Assembly: GCA_020723545.1 (NCBI GenBank) | Contig: DYIS01000129.1 | Span: 1 to 7,231 of the forward strand | Length of the DNA: 7,231 nt | DNA from: Ktedonobacter racemifer | GTDB lineage: Bacteria > Chloroflexota > DTOL01 > JACQYG01 | Direction of reading: 5' to 3' | The notes under the pieces: model-generated | What the model was told of the DNA's origin: nothing | Database searches by the model: none | Seen by the model: the letters and a program-made list of their open reading frames with translations, nothing else | Shown here: in pieces, positions 1 through 5,889 of the stretch | Position numbering within the stretch: position 1 is the stretch's first letter | Layout of the letters: each line of letters begins with the position of its first letter | Made by a program: the position numbers and the translations under genes

Positions 1-66
1 ACCCCGGGAGGACACGGTGAAGCTACTGGGACACTGACCAGTATCCGGCCCGATTAATTCTGGAGC

Positions 67-72
67 AAGGAG
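67..72 (+). promoter_or_regulatory. Ribosome binding site of ileS
   Basis: AAGGAG lies 8 bases before the ATG at 81, a near-ideal Shine-Dalgarno sequence and spacing. It fixes the ileS start. The first 66 bases of the window contain no convincing promoter or T-box leader, although a leader could lie further upstream. Confidence 0.85.
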
Positions 73-80
73 ACGCCGAT

Positions 81-3000
81 ATGTTTAAGCCAGTGACGAG
101 CAAGGTATCATTCCCCAAGATGGAGGAAAAAGTACTGAGCTTCTGGCGCAAGAACCGGATCTTCCAGAAAACCCTGGAGAAGAACCAGGACAAAGAGCGC
201 TATGTGTTCTACGAGGGGCCCCCCACCGCCAACGGCCTCCCCGGCATTCACCACGTGCTGGCCCGGGCCTTCAAGGACCTTTTCCCCCGCTACCAGACCA
301 TGAAGGGCAGGTACGTCTTGCGCAAGGGGGGCTGGGACACCCATGGCCTGCCGGTGGAGCTGGAAGTGGAGAAGGAGATCGGCTCTACTGGCAAGGGCGA
401 TATCGAGAAGTTCGGCATCGCTGCCTTCAACCAGAGGTGCAAGGAGAGCGTCTTCCGCTACGTAAAGGAATGGGAACGCCTTACCGAGCGCATCGGCTTC
501 TGGATCGACATGGTGGACCCCTACGTCACCTATCATAACTCCTACATTGAAAGCGAGTGGTGGATACTCAAGCAGCTCTGGGACCGGGGGCTTTTGTACA
601 GGGGTTACAAGGTCACCATGCACTGCCCGCGCTGCTCCACATCATTGGCCGACCACGAGGTGGCCCTGGGTTTTCAGGATGGCGTGGAGGACCCCTCGGT
701 GTGGGTGCTCTTCCGGGTGGAGAAGAGCGCCCCTGGACCACTGGCCGACCTCCTTCCGGCGGCCTTCCTGGCCTGGACCACCACCCCCTGGACCCTGCCG
801 GCCAACCTGGCCCTGGCGGTGAAGGGCGATGCCGACTACCTGGTGGTGGACTATGCCGGCCAGCGCCTGATCTTGGCGGCGGCCCTGGCTGACCAGGTTT
901 TGGGCCATAATAAGTACGCCGTGATCCGCACGGTGAAAGGCGCCGACCTGGTGGGGGTCCGCTACGCGCGGCTCTTCGACGGCATCCCCGCGCCAGGGGA
1001 TGTGCCGGACCTGGGAGCGGCCTACCGCGTTATCGCCGATGAGATCGTGTCCCTGGAGGACGGCACGGGCATCGTGCACGTCGCCCCGGCCTATGGAGAC
1101 CTGGAGGTGGGGAAGCGGGCCGGCCTGCCGACGCTCTTCTCGGTGGACTTGAAGGGCGAGGTGATGCCGGAACTGAGCAAGTTTGCCGGCCGATTCTTCA
1201 AGGACGCCGACCCGTTGATCATCGCTGACCTGAACCAGCGCGGGCTCTTGCTACGCAGTGAGAGGGTGACCCACAGCTATCCTTTCTGCTGGCGCTGCAA
1301 TGCCCCCCTGCTCTACTATGCCAAGAGCTCCTGGTACATCAAGACCTCAGCGGTGAAGGACCGGCTGATCTGGGCCAACAACCAGATCAACTGGTATCCG
1401 ACCCACATCAGGGAAGGACGGTTCGGCAACTGGCTGGAGAACAACATCGACTGGGCCCTGTCCCGGGAGCGCTACTGGGGCACGCCCCTGCCCATCTGGC
1501 AGTGCGAGTCCTGCGGCAGCCAGGAGTGCATCGGCAGTGTGGCGGAGCTGAGGCAGAAGGCCGAGAGCTCGAGACGGCCAGTGGAGTGGGATAAGCTGGA
1601 CCTGCACCGGCCCTACATCGACGAGGTCGAGTGGGAATGCGCCAGATGTGGCGGCACCATGCGGCGGCTCCCGGAGGTGCTGGATTGCTGGTTCGATTCG
1701 GGGGCCATGCCGGTGGCCCAGTGGCACTATCCATTTGAGAATCAGGGCCGGTTCACGGACCAGTACCCGGCGGACTTCATCTGCGAGGCCATTGACCAGA
1801 CCCGTGGATGGTTTTACAGCCTGCACGCCCTCTCGATGCTGCTGTTCGACCAGCCCTGCTACAAAAACTGCGTAGTGCTGGGGCACATCCTGGATTCCGC
1901 TGGCCAGAAGATGAGCAAGTCCAAGGGCAACGTGGTGGACCCCTGGGAGGTGTTGAATGCCTACGGCGCCGACGCCCTGCGCTGGTACCTCTACACTGGG
2001 ACGCCCCTGGGCAACCCGTATCGTTTTGGCGCCGATCAGGTGGTGGAGGTGCTGCGGCGGTTCCTCCTGACCCTGTGGAACACCTACAGCTTCTTCGTCA
2101 CCTACGCCAACCTGGACATCGCGGACTGGAAGAGGGAGATGGGCTCCGGGATCATACTCTCAGCCGACCATCCCTTGACCTCCAACCTTCAGCCCCTGGA
2201 TCGCTGGGTCCTTTCGGAGCTGACTACCCTGGTGGGCGCGGTGAACAAGGGGTTAGACGCCTACGACGTGGCCGGTGCGGCCCGGGCCATCGAGCGCTTC
2301 GTGGACGACCTATCCAACTGGTACGTGCGGCGCAGTCGTCGGCGCTTCTGGAGCAAAGCGGGATTCAGCCGCAAGGGCGACCTGGAAAAGCGGGCGGCCT
2401 ACGGGACCCTTTATACCTGTCTGGTGACGCTTTCTAAGCTCCTGGCCCCGTTCATGCCCTTCGTGGCCGAGGAGATGTACCGCAACCTGGTGCGCTCAGT
2501 GGATGCCGCCGCCCCGGAGAGCGTGCACCTGTGCGACTTCCCGGAGGCCAACGCCGCTTTCCTGGATGAGAAGCTGATGGAGGAGACCCGGCTGGTGATG
2601 CGCACGGTGAGCCTGGGGCGGGCAGCCCGGAGCAAGGCCAACCTGAGGGTCCGGCTGCCTCTTGCCCGGGTGATGGTCAAGGTCAAGACGACGGAGGAGC
2701 AGGCGGCCCTGGAGCGCCTGGCAGACCAGGTGATGGACGAGCTGAACGTTAAGGCGCTGGAGTTCGCCGAAGATGAGGCCAGGCTTTTGAGCTACATGGT
2801 GAAGCCCATGTTGAATCTCCTGGGGCCGAAGTATGGCAAAAGGCTCCCGGCTATCAGAGCGGCCCTGGAAAAGGCCGACGCCGCCCAGGTGGCGGCCTGG
2901 TGCCGCGCCGGCAAGCCGGTGGCCTTGGACCTGGAGGGCGAGACGGTGACGCTCTTCCCAGAGGAAGTCCTGGTCCAGGCGGGGGACAGGGAGGGCTTCG

Positions 3001-3326
3001 CCGTGGCCGAGGAAGGGGGCTATCTGGTGGGTGTGGATACTCGATTGACGGCTGAGCTGATGCGGGAGGGCTTCGCTCGCGAGGTGGTGCGCTACATACA
3101 GGATATGCGCAAGGCTGCCGGGTTCGAGATCACCGATAACATTGTCTCCTACCTGGAAGGCGGCCCGGGGCTGCGGGAGGCCCTGGAGGCCCACGGGACC
3201 TATGTGAGACAGGAGACGCTTTCCCGGGAGCTACACCTGGAGGCTGCACCAGTGGGGGCACATGCCCAGACCGTGGAGATAGAAGGCGAGTCGGTGACGC
3301 TGGGTGTGGTGCGGTGCAGGCAGTGA
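81..3326 (+). CDS. ileS: Isoleucyl-tRNA synthetase, type 2 (IleRS2), GXHH signature
   Basis: This cytosolic class Ia synthetase joins isoleucine to tRNA-Ile using ATP and hydrolyses misactivated or mischarged valine. The protein has 1081 residues, longer than the roughly 930 of type 1 bacterial enzymes. Seen in order: the PPTANG block followed by GIHH at 55-58 where class I enzymes have HxGH; GWDTHGLPVE at 84-93; a CP1 editing domain with WTTTPWTLP from 232 and GTGIVHVAP from 328; Cys pairs at 182/185, 403/406, 475/478 and 520/523, probably zinc ligands; CWFDSG at 536-541; KMSKS at 610-614; a helical anticodon-binding region from about 706 to 870; and a C-terminal extension resembling the DUF5915 region of type 2 enzymes. 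It is complete, starting at ATG 81 after a strong ribosome binding site. GIHH instead of HIGH matches the mupirocin hyper-resistant IleRS2 group. The editing motif is two residues shorter between APAYG and the aspartate (D340) than in many relatives. Identification as IleRS2 is secure; the resistance is inferred. Confidence 0.98.
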   Translation: MFKPVTSKVSFPKMEEKVLSFWRKNRIFQKTLEKNQDKERYVFYEGPPTANGLPGIHHVLARAFKDLFPRYQTMKGRYVLRKGGWDTHGLPVELEVEKEIGSTGKGDIEKFGIAAFNQRCKESVFRYVKEWERLTERIGFWIDMVDPYVTYHNSYIESEWWILKQLWDRGLLYRGYKVTMHCPRCSTSLADHEVALGFQDGVEDPSVWVLFRVEKSAPGPLADLLPAAFLAWTTTPWTLPANLALAVKGDADYLVVDYAGQRLILAAALADQVLGHNKYAVIRTVKGADLVGVRYARLFDGIPAPGDVPDLGAAYRVIADEIVSLEDGTGIVHVAPAYGDLEVGKRAGLPTLFSVDLKGEVMPELSKFAGRFFKDADPLIIADLNQRGLLLRSERVTHSYPFCWRCNAPLLYYAKSSWYIKTSAVKDRLIWANNQINWYPTHIREGRFGNWLENNIDWALSRERYWGTPLPIWQCESCGSQECIGSVAELRQKAESSRRPVEWDKLDLHRPYIDEVEWECARCGGTMRRLPEVLDCWFDSGAMPVAQWHYPFENQGRFTDQYPADFICEAIDQTRGWFYSLHALSMLLFDQPCYKNCVVLGHILDSAGQKMSKSKGNVVDPWEVLNAYGADALRWYLYTGTPLGNPYRFGADQVVEVLRRFLLTLWNTYSFFVTYANLDIADWKREMGSGIILSADHPLTSNLQPLDRWVLSELTTLVGAVNKGLDAYDVAGAARAIERFVDDLSNWYVRRSRRRFWSKAGFSRKGDLEKRAAYGTLYTCLVTLSKLLAPFMPFVAEEMYRNLVRSVDAAAPESVHLCDFPEANAAFLDEKLMEETRLVMRTVSLGRAARSKANLRVRLPLARVMVKVKTTEEQAALERLADQVMDELNVKALEFAEDEARLLSYMVKPMLNLLGPKYGKRLPAIRAALEKADAAQVAAWCRAGKPVALDLEGETVTLFPEEVLVQAGDREGFAVAEEGGYLVGVDTRLTAELMREGFAREVVRYIQDMRKAAGFEITDNIVSYLEGGPGLREALEAHGTYVRQETLSRELHLEAAPVGAHAQTVEIEGESVTLGVVRCRQ

Positions 3327-3374
3327 GAAGCGGCTAGCGGAAAGCAGGCGGAACTGACAGAATTGGCCAAGGGC

Positions 3375-3403
3375 TTGCTTTTTTCGGTAAAATCAGATAC
3401 AAT
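3375..3403 (+). promoter_or_regulatory. Sigma-70-type promoter for the zinc-finger/lspA/rluD genes
   Basis: TTGCTT (3375-3380) and TACAAT (3398-3403) are separated by exactly 17 bp. The -35 box matches consensus at 4 of 6 positions and the -10 box at 5 of 6. It lies in a locally AT-rich stretch of an otherwise GC-rich window, 49 bases after the ileS stop. Transcription would start near 3410, giving a leader of roughly 70 bases to the GTG at 3482. This would allow the three downstream genes to be expressed separately from ileS, in addition to any readthrough. This is inference from sequence only. Confidence 0.7.
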
Positions 3404-3411
3404 AGACCGAA

Positions 3412-3429
3412 GTCGGCGGCGTGGCCGAC
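3412..3429 (+). promoter_or_regulatory. Short hairpin at the predicted 5' end of the transcript
   Basis: GTCGGC (3412-3417) and GCCGAC (3424-3429) form a perfect 6-bp GC-rich stem with a 6-base loop. It begins within a few bases of the predicted transcription start. No T-run follows, so it is not an intrinsic terminator. A hairpin at the very 5' end could protect the mRNA from decay, but this is inferred. Confidence 0.35.
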
Positions 3430-3481
3430 GCGGGTGATCCCACCATCGGCAATGTTGCATATCGAGTGGGGGCGAAGTGCC

Positions 3482-3847
3482 GTGATTGCAACCAAGGAAA
3501 TGCTGAGAAAACGCCTCGAAGAGGAACGCGCTAGACTGCTCAGTGAGCTCTCTCAGTTGAGCATTGGGGGCTCCGGTGCCACCGAGGACATGATCGGTGA
3601 GCATGCAGGTTACGGCAACCACCTGGCCGATGATGCCACGGAGATCTTCGAGCAGGAACGAAACCTGGCCCTGCGGCGCAACCTCCAGAACCTTTTAGCC
3701 ATGACCGAGCATGCCCTACACAAGTTCGATGCGGGCACCTACGGCCGGTGTGACGAATGCGGGGGCTCTATTGACCCTGCCCGGCTGGAGGCATTGCCCT
3801 GGGCCAGCCTCTGCATTCGCTGCAAGGCCCGGCAGGAAAGACGGTAG
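3482..3847 (+). CDS. DksA/TraR-family C4 zinc-finger protein (YlyA-like)
   Basis: This is a small, probably RNA polymerase-binding regulator of the DksA/TraR superfamily. With the GTG start at 3482 it has 121 residues. An N-terminal charged helix (KRLEEERARLLSELSQL) and a second helix (about residues 53-80) would make the coiled coil. The motif NHLADDATEIFEQE lies where DksA has its DxxDxA tip, but the first aspartate is replaced. The C-terminal zinc finger is C90-x2-C93-x17-C111-x2-C114, exactly the DksA spacing. It lacks the long N-terminus of E. coli DksA and resembles the Bacillus YteA/YlyA type. Alternative in-frame starts at GTG 3434 and ATG 3452 would add 16 or 10 residues; neither has an upstream purine-rich site, while 3482 has a G-rich stretch (3468-3475) upstream. 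Homology to the conserved family also begins about here. Position between ileS and lspA matches B. subtilis ylyA. Family assignment is firm; the role (effect on initiation or elongation) is unknown. Confidence 0.88.
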   Translation: MIATKEMLRKRLEEERARLLSELSQLSIGGSGATEDMIGEHAGYGNHLADDATEIFEQERNLALRRNLQNLLAMTEHALHKFDAGTYGRCDECGGSIDPARLEALPWASLCIRCKARQERR

Positions 3848-3922
3848 GGCCTTCGCGGCACTCTCTTGCCCTCTTGGCCGTCGCACGGCGATTCCCACAT
3901 TCTCGTTGCCATCGGAGGTCTC

Positions 3923-4411
3923 TTGGCGCTGCTCAAGAACTGGAAGGATGCCATCCTCTTCCCCGCTGCCGCTGTCGTCTTCTCTCTGGATCAGGTAAGC
4001 AAGGCCCTCGTGGCAGAAAATCTGACCCGTGGGCAGCCCTGGTCGCCGGTCCCACAGTTGGAAAGGGTATTTTCTCTTACCTATATCACCAACTCCGGCG
4101 CTGCCTTTGGGCTTTTTCCCGATCAGACTATCCTGTTCATCTTGATCGCTTTTGCCGTCATCGGGATGATCATCGTTTATTATCGTTACCTGCCCATGGA
4201 CGGGGCACTGATGAGGTTCAGCCTGGGATTGCAACTGGGGGGTGCCCTGGGCAACCTGTTGGACCGGCTGCGCATGGGCTACGTCATTGACTTCCTGGAC
4301 TTCAAGTTCTGGCCCATCTTCAATCTGGCCGACAGCGCCATCGTGGTGGGAGTGGCCATCCTGGCCTGTTACCTGTGCTTCCTCAAGAAAGAGCGACCTG
4401 CGGCCTCGTGA
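3923..4411 (+). CDS. lspA: Lipoprotein signal peptidase (signal peptidase II)
   Basis: LspA is an integral membrane aspartic protease that cleaves the signal peptide of prolipoproteins just before the lipidated cysteine. With a TTG start at 3923 it has 162 residues, the normal length. All family signatures are visible: DQVSK at 23-27, NSGAAFGLF at 57-65, GGALGNLLDR at 106-115, V-I-D-F with D123, and FNLADSA at 133-139 with D137. D123 and D137 are the expected catalytic pair. Four hydrophobic segments are seen, at about residues 10-22, 69-87, 97-112 and 138-154. The start was chosen because GGAGG (3914-3918) precedes the TTG by 4 bases and no ATG or GTG is in frame nearby. An in-frame TTG at 3866 would add 19 residues, and a CTG at 3929 would improve the spacing. 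It follows the zinc-finger gene by 75 bases and is probably cotranscribed. The identification is secure; the exact start is less so. Confidence 0.95.
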   Translation: MALLKNWKDAILFPAAAVVFSLDQVSKALVAENLTRGQPWSPVPQLERVFSLTYITNSGAAFGLFPDQTILFILIAFAVIGMIIVYYRYLPMDGALMRFSLGLQLGGALGNLLDRLRMGYVIDFLDFKFWPIFNLADSAIVVGVAILACYLCFLKKERPAAS

Positions 4412-4413
4412 AG

Positions 4414-4441
4414 CTGGCACCGCTTTGCCCTCTTGTGCCAG
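4414..4441 (+). repeat. Inverted repeat just after lspA
   Basis: CTGGCAC (4414-4420) and GTGCCAG (4435-4441) are perfect 7-bp complements around a 14-base loop, beginning two bases after the lspA stop. There is no following T-run, so it is not a classic intrinsic terminator. It could attenuate readthrough into the rluD-like gene or stabilise the lspA mRNA 3' end. Function is inferred. Confidence 0.35.
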
Positions 4442-4509
4442 GGACGAGCCGCCGGGAAAAAGCCGACTGGCATTCCTTCGTAAACCAGGAAGAAGCATTA
4501 TATAGAGTG

Positions 4510-4533
4510 TTCCCGGCGGTATTCAGGGAAGGG
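4510..4533 (+). promoter_or_regulatory. rluD ribosome binding region, partly within a weak inverted repeat
   Basis: GGGAAGGG (4526-4533) is the purine-rich ribosome binding stretch, 5 bases before the ATG at 4539. Its first half, GGGAA (4526-4530), is complementary to TTCCC at 4510-4514 with an 11-base loop. A 5-bp stem is weak, but it would partly mask the site. An AT-rich TATATA at 4499-4504 could be a -10 box; the only -35 candidate (TTCGTA, 4477-4482) is poor, so I do not call a promoter. Confidence 0.4.
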
Positions 4534-4538
4534 CTCAG

Positions 4539-5492
4539 ATGAGCGCTGAAGCTGGCGCTCCCTCTCGCACCTGGCTGGTGGACCGGGGTGGGGAGCGCCT
4601 GGACCTTTTCCTGTCGGAACATGAACCTGACCTCTCCCGTGCCTTCCTGCAGCGGCTGATTCGCTCCGGGCAGGTGACGCTGAACGGTGCCACGGCCAAG
4701 CCCTCAACCCGGCTCAAGCTCGGCGACGAGATAGCCCTCCACATCCCGCCTCCGACGGCGCTCGAGCTGCTCCCGGAAACCATCCCCTTGAACATCGTTT
4801 TTGAAGACAGCGATGTCCTGGTAATCGATAAGCCCGCCGGGCTAGTGGTGCACCCTGCACCGGGACACGCCGGGGGTACGCTGGTGAACGCGGTCCTGGC
4901 CCATTGCCCCGACCTGGGCGGCATCGGGGGAACCATGCGGCCAGGCATCGTCCATCGCCTGGACAAAGACACCTCGGGCCTCATGGTCGTGGCCAAAAAC
5001 GCACGGGCCCAAGAGCGCCTGGCAGGGCAGTTTAAGCGACGTGAGGTGATGAAGGCATACCTGGCCCTGGTGCACGGGAGGTTGGAGCCCAGCCAGGGGA
5101 CCATCCGGGGGGCGATCGGCCGTGATCGCCTCCATCGTCAACAGATGGCAGTGGTGGGCACCGGCGGGAAAGAAGCGATCACTCACTACCAAGTCCGGGA
5201 GCGCTTTGCCGGCCCCCTGGGCCATTTCACGTTACTCGAAGCTCAACCGGAGACCGGCCGGAGCCACCAGATCCGGGTTCATTTCGCCGCCCTGGGCCAC
5301 CCCGTAGCGGGAGACCGGGTCTACGGCCCCAGGGCGAAGGGCCTGGCAGTGGCGCGACAGTTCTTACACGCCCACGTGCTGGGCTTTCGCCTGCCATCCA
5401 CCGGGGAGTGGCGCGAATTCCGCTCCCCACTCCCTCAGGAACTGGATCAGGTGCTGAGGAGACTGCAGTCTAGCCCACTCAGCCTGACTTGA
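4539..5492 (+). CDS. rluD: RluA-family 23S rRNA pseudouridine synthase, RluD-like
   Basis: The enzyme isomerises specific uridines of 23S rRNA to pseudouridine. The E. coli homologue RluD acts on helix 69. The 317-residue protein begins with an S4 RNA-binding domain (about residues 14-70, ERLDLFLSEHEPDLSRAFLQ and following). The catalytic PseudoU_synth_2 domain (about 87-270) follows. It carries the IDKPAGLVVHP block, the signature HRLDKDTSGL with the catalytic aspartate at D142, the KAYLALVHG block and the substrate-pocket segment TGRSHQIRVHFA. Length and domain order are normal for RluD/YlyB. The ATG at 4539 has a good ribosome binding site. It lies 127 bases after lspA on the same strand, as in B. 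subtilis lspA-ylyB, so it probably belongs to the same transcription unit. Its stop overlaps the 3' end of the opposing Met-rich gene by 14 bp. The family is certain; the exact uridine modified cannot be told from sequence, so rluD is used for the best-matching subfamily. Confidence 0.93.
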   Translation: MSAEAGAPSRTWLVDRGGERLDLFLSEHEPDLSRAFLQRLIRSGQVTLNGATAKPSTRLKLGDEIALHIPPPTALELLPETIPLNIVFEDSDVLVIDKPAGLVVHPAPGHAGGTLVNAVLAHCPDLGGIGGTMRPGIVHRLDKDTSGLMVVAKNARAQERLAGQFKRREVMKAYLALVHGRLEPSQGTIRGAIGRDRLHRQQMAVVGTGGKEAITHYQVRERFAGPLGHFTLLEAQPETGRSHQIRVHFAALGHPVAGDRVYGPRAKGLAVARQFLHAHVLGFRLPSTGEWREFRSPLPQELDQVLRRLQSSPLSLT

Positions 5493-5877
5493 TGTGGGCG
5501 ATCATCGCCGGCGTGACCAGAGGCACGATCTCCGGGAGCATCTTGGGCATAAGGCTCGCCATGACCTTGGGCATTAGGTCCGGCATCTGCTGCTTCATGA
5601 AGTCAGGCATAGGCACCCGCTTCTCCACGGCCTTGAGCATGTCTGGCATCACCTTGGGCATCATGCCGGGCATCAGCATCGGGAAGAGCACCGGGAACAT
5701 CGGCTTCATCATGGCCAGCATGGCGTCCTGAAGGGGTCCGGGCATGCGCCGGACAACTGCCAGCATGGCCTTCATGTAGGCGGGCATGGCTGCCATCATC
5801 TCCGGCATCAGCTCGTTCATCAAGGCCGCCATCTGCTCCACCTTCAGGAAGATGTTGAGCTGGTAGATGTTGAGCAT
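5479..5877 (-). CDS. Met/Pro-rich protein with four-residue proline repeats, unknown function
   Basis: I do not recognise a family. The 132-residue product has 28 methionines and 18 prolines, no cysteine or tryptophan, one histidine and a net charge of about +4. After an amphipathic-looking N-terminus (residues 1-24) comes a Met-rich helical stretch with MxxM spacings (24-60). Two arrays follow in which proline recurs every fourth residue: P62, 66, 70, 74, 78 and P99, 103, (A107), 111, 115, 119, 123, with Met, Leu or Val filling the other positions. MPxxMPKVM occurs twice (69-77 and 98-106). There is no signal peptide or clear membrane segment. The gene appears real: codon third positions are GC-rich as in its neighbours, and GAGG lies 7 bases before the ATG. 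That site overlaps the TGA stop of the upstream peptidase gene, which ends 9 bases earlier, suggesting translational coupling. Metal binding, membrane association or binding of hydrophobic peptides are all possible; none is shown. Confidence 0.8.
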   Translation of the reverse strand: MLNIYQLNIFLKVEQMAALMNELMPEMMAAMPAYMKAMLAVVRRMPGPLQDAMLAMMKPMFPVLFPMLMPGMMPKVMPDMLKAVEKRVPMPDFMKQQMPDLMPKVMASLMPKMLPEIVPLVTPAMIAHIKSG

Positions 5878-5889
5878 GGCGAGGCCTCA
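5878..5889 (-). promoter_or_regulatory. Stop/ribosome-binding overlap coupling peptidase and Met-rich gene
   Basis: On the minus strand the peptidase stop TGA is followed directly by GG, so the stop codon forms part of the TGAGG ribosome binding site of the Met-rich gene, with 7 bases then separating it from the ATG. This arrangement is typical of translational coupling, in which ribosomes finishing the first gene start the second. Confidence 0.6.

Noticed and set aside
2..37. Possible C-terminal tail of an upstream gene (PREDTVKLLGH, stop at 35-37), with a second open frame ending at 55-57
   Set aside because: Two frames are open from the left edge and both are too short to choose between or to assign a function.
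34..57. CTGACC and GATTAA as an ileS promoter
   Set aside because: The spacing is only 12 bp and both boxes are poor matches.
108..3194. Long open frames on the minus strand and in other plus frames within ileS
   Set aside because: They overlap a fully convincing IleRS and arise from high GC content and codon bias; none has recognisable motifs.
3716..4498. 260-codon minus-strand open frame across the zinc-finger and lspA genes
   Set aside because: It lies antisense to two genes with clear family signatures and shows no domain features of its own.
4477..4504. TTCGTA and TATATA as a promoter for the rluD-like gene
   Set aside because: The -35 candidate matches consensus at only 3 of 6 positions; the AT-rich -10 alone is not enough.
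5497..5509. GGCGAT/ATCGCC inverted repeat near the convergent gene ends as a bidirectional terminator
   Set aside because: The loop would be a single base and no T-run follows on either strand.
5489..5731. 80-codon plus-strand frame rich in Gly and Ile, resembling a hydrophobic protein
   Set aside because: It is the mirror of the Met-rich gene: ATG-rich sequence read from the other strand gives this composition. It starts at an ATG overlapping the end of rluD with no ribosome binding site.
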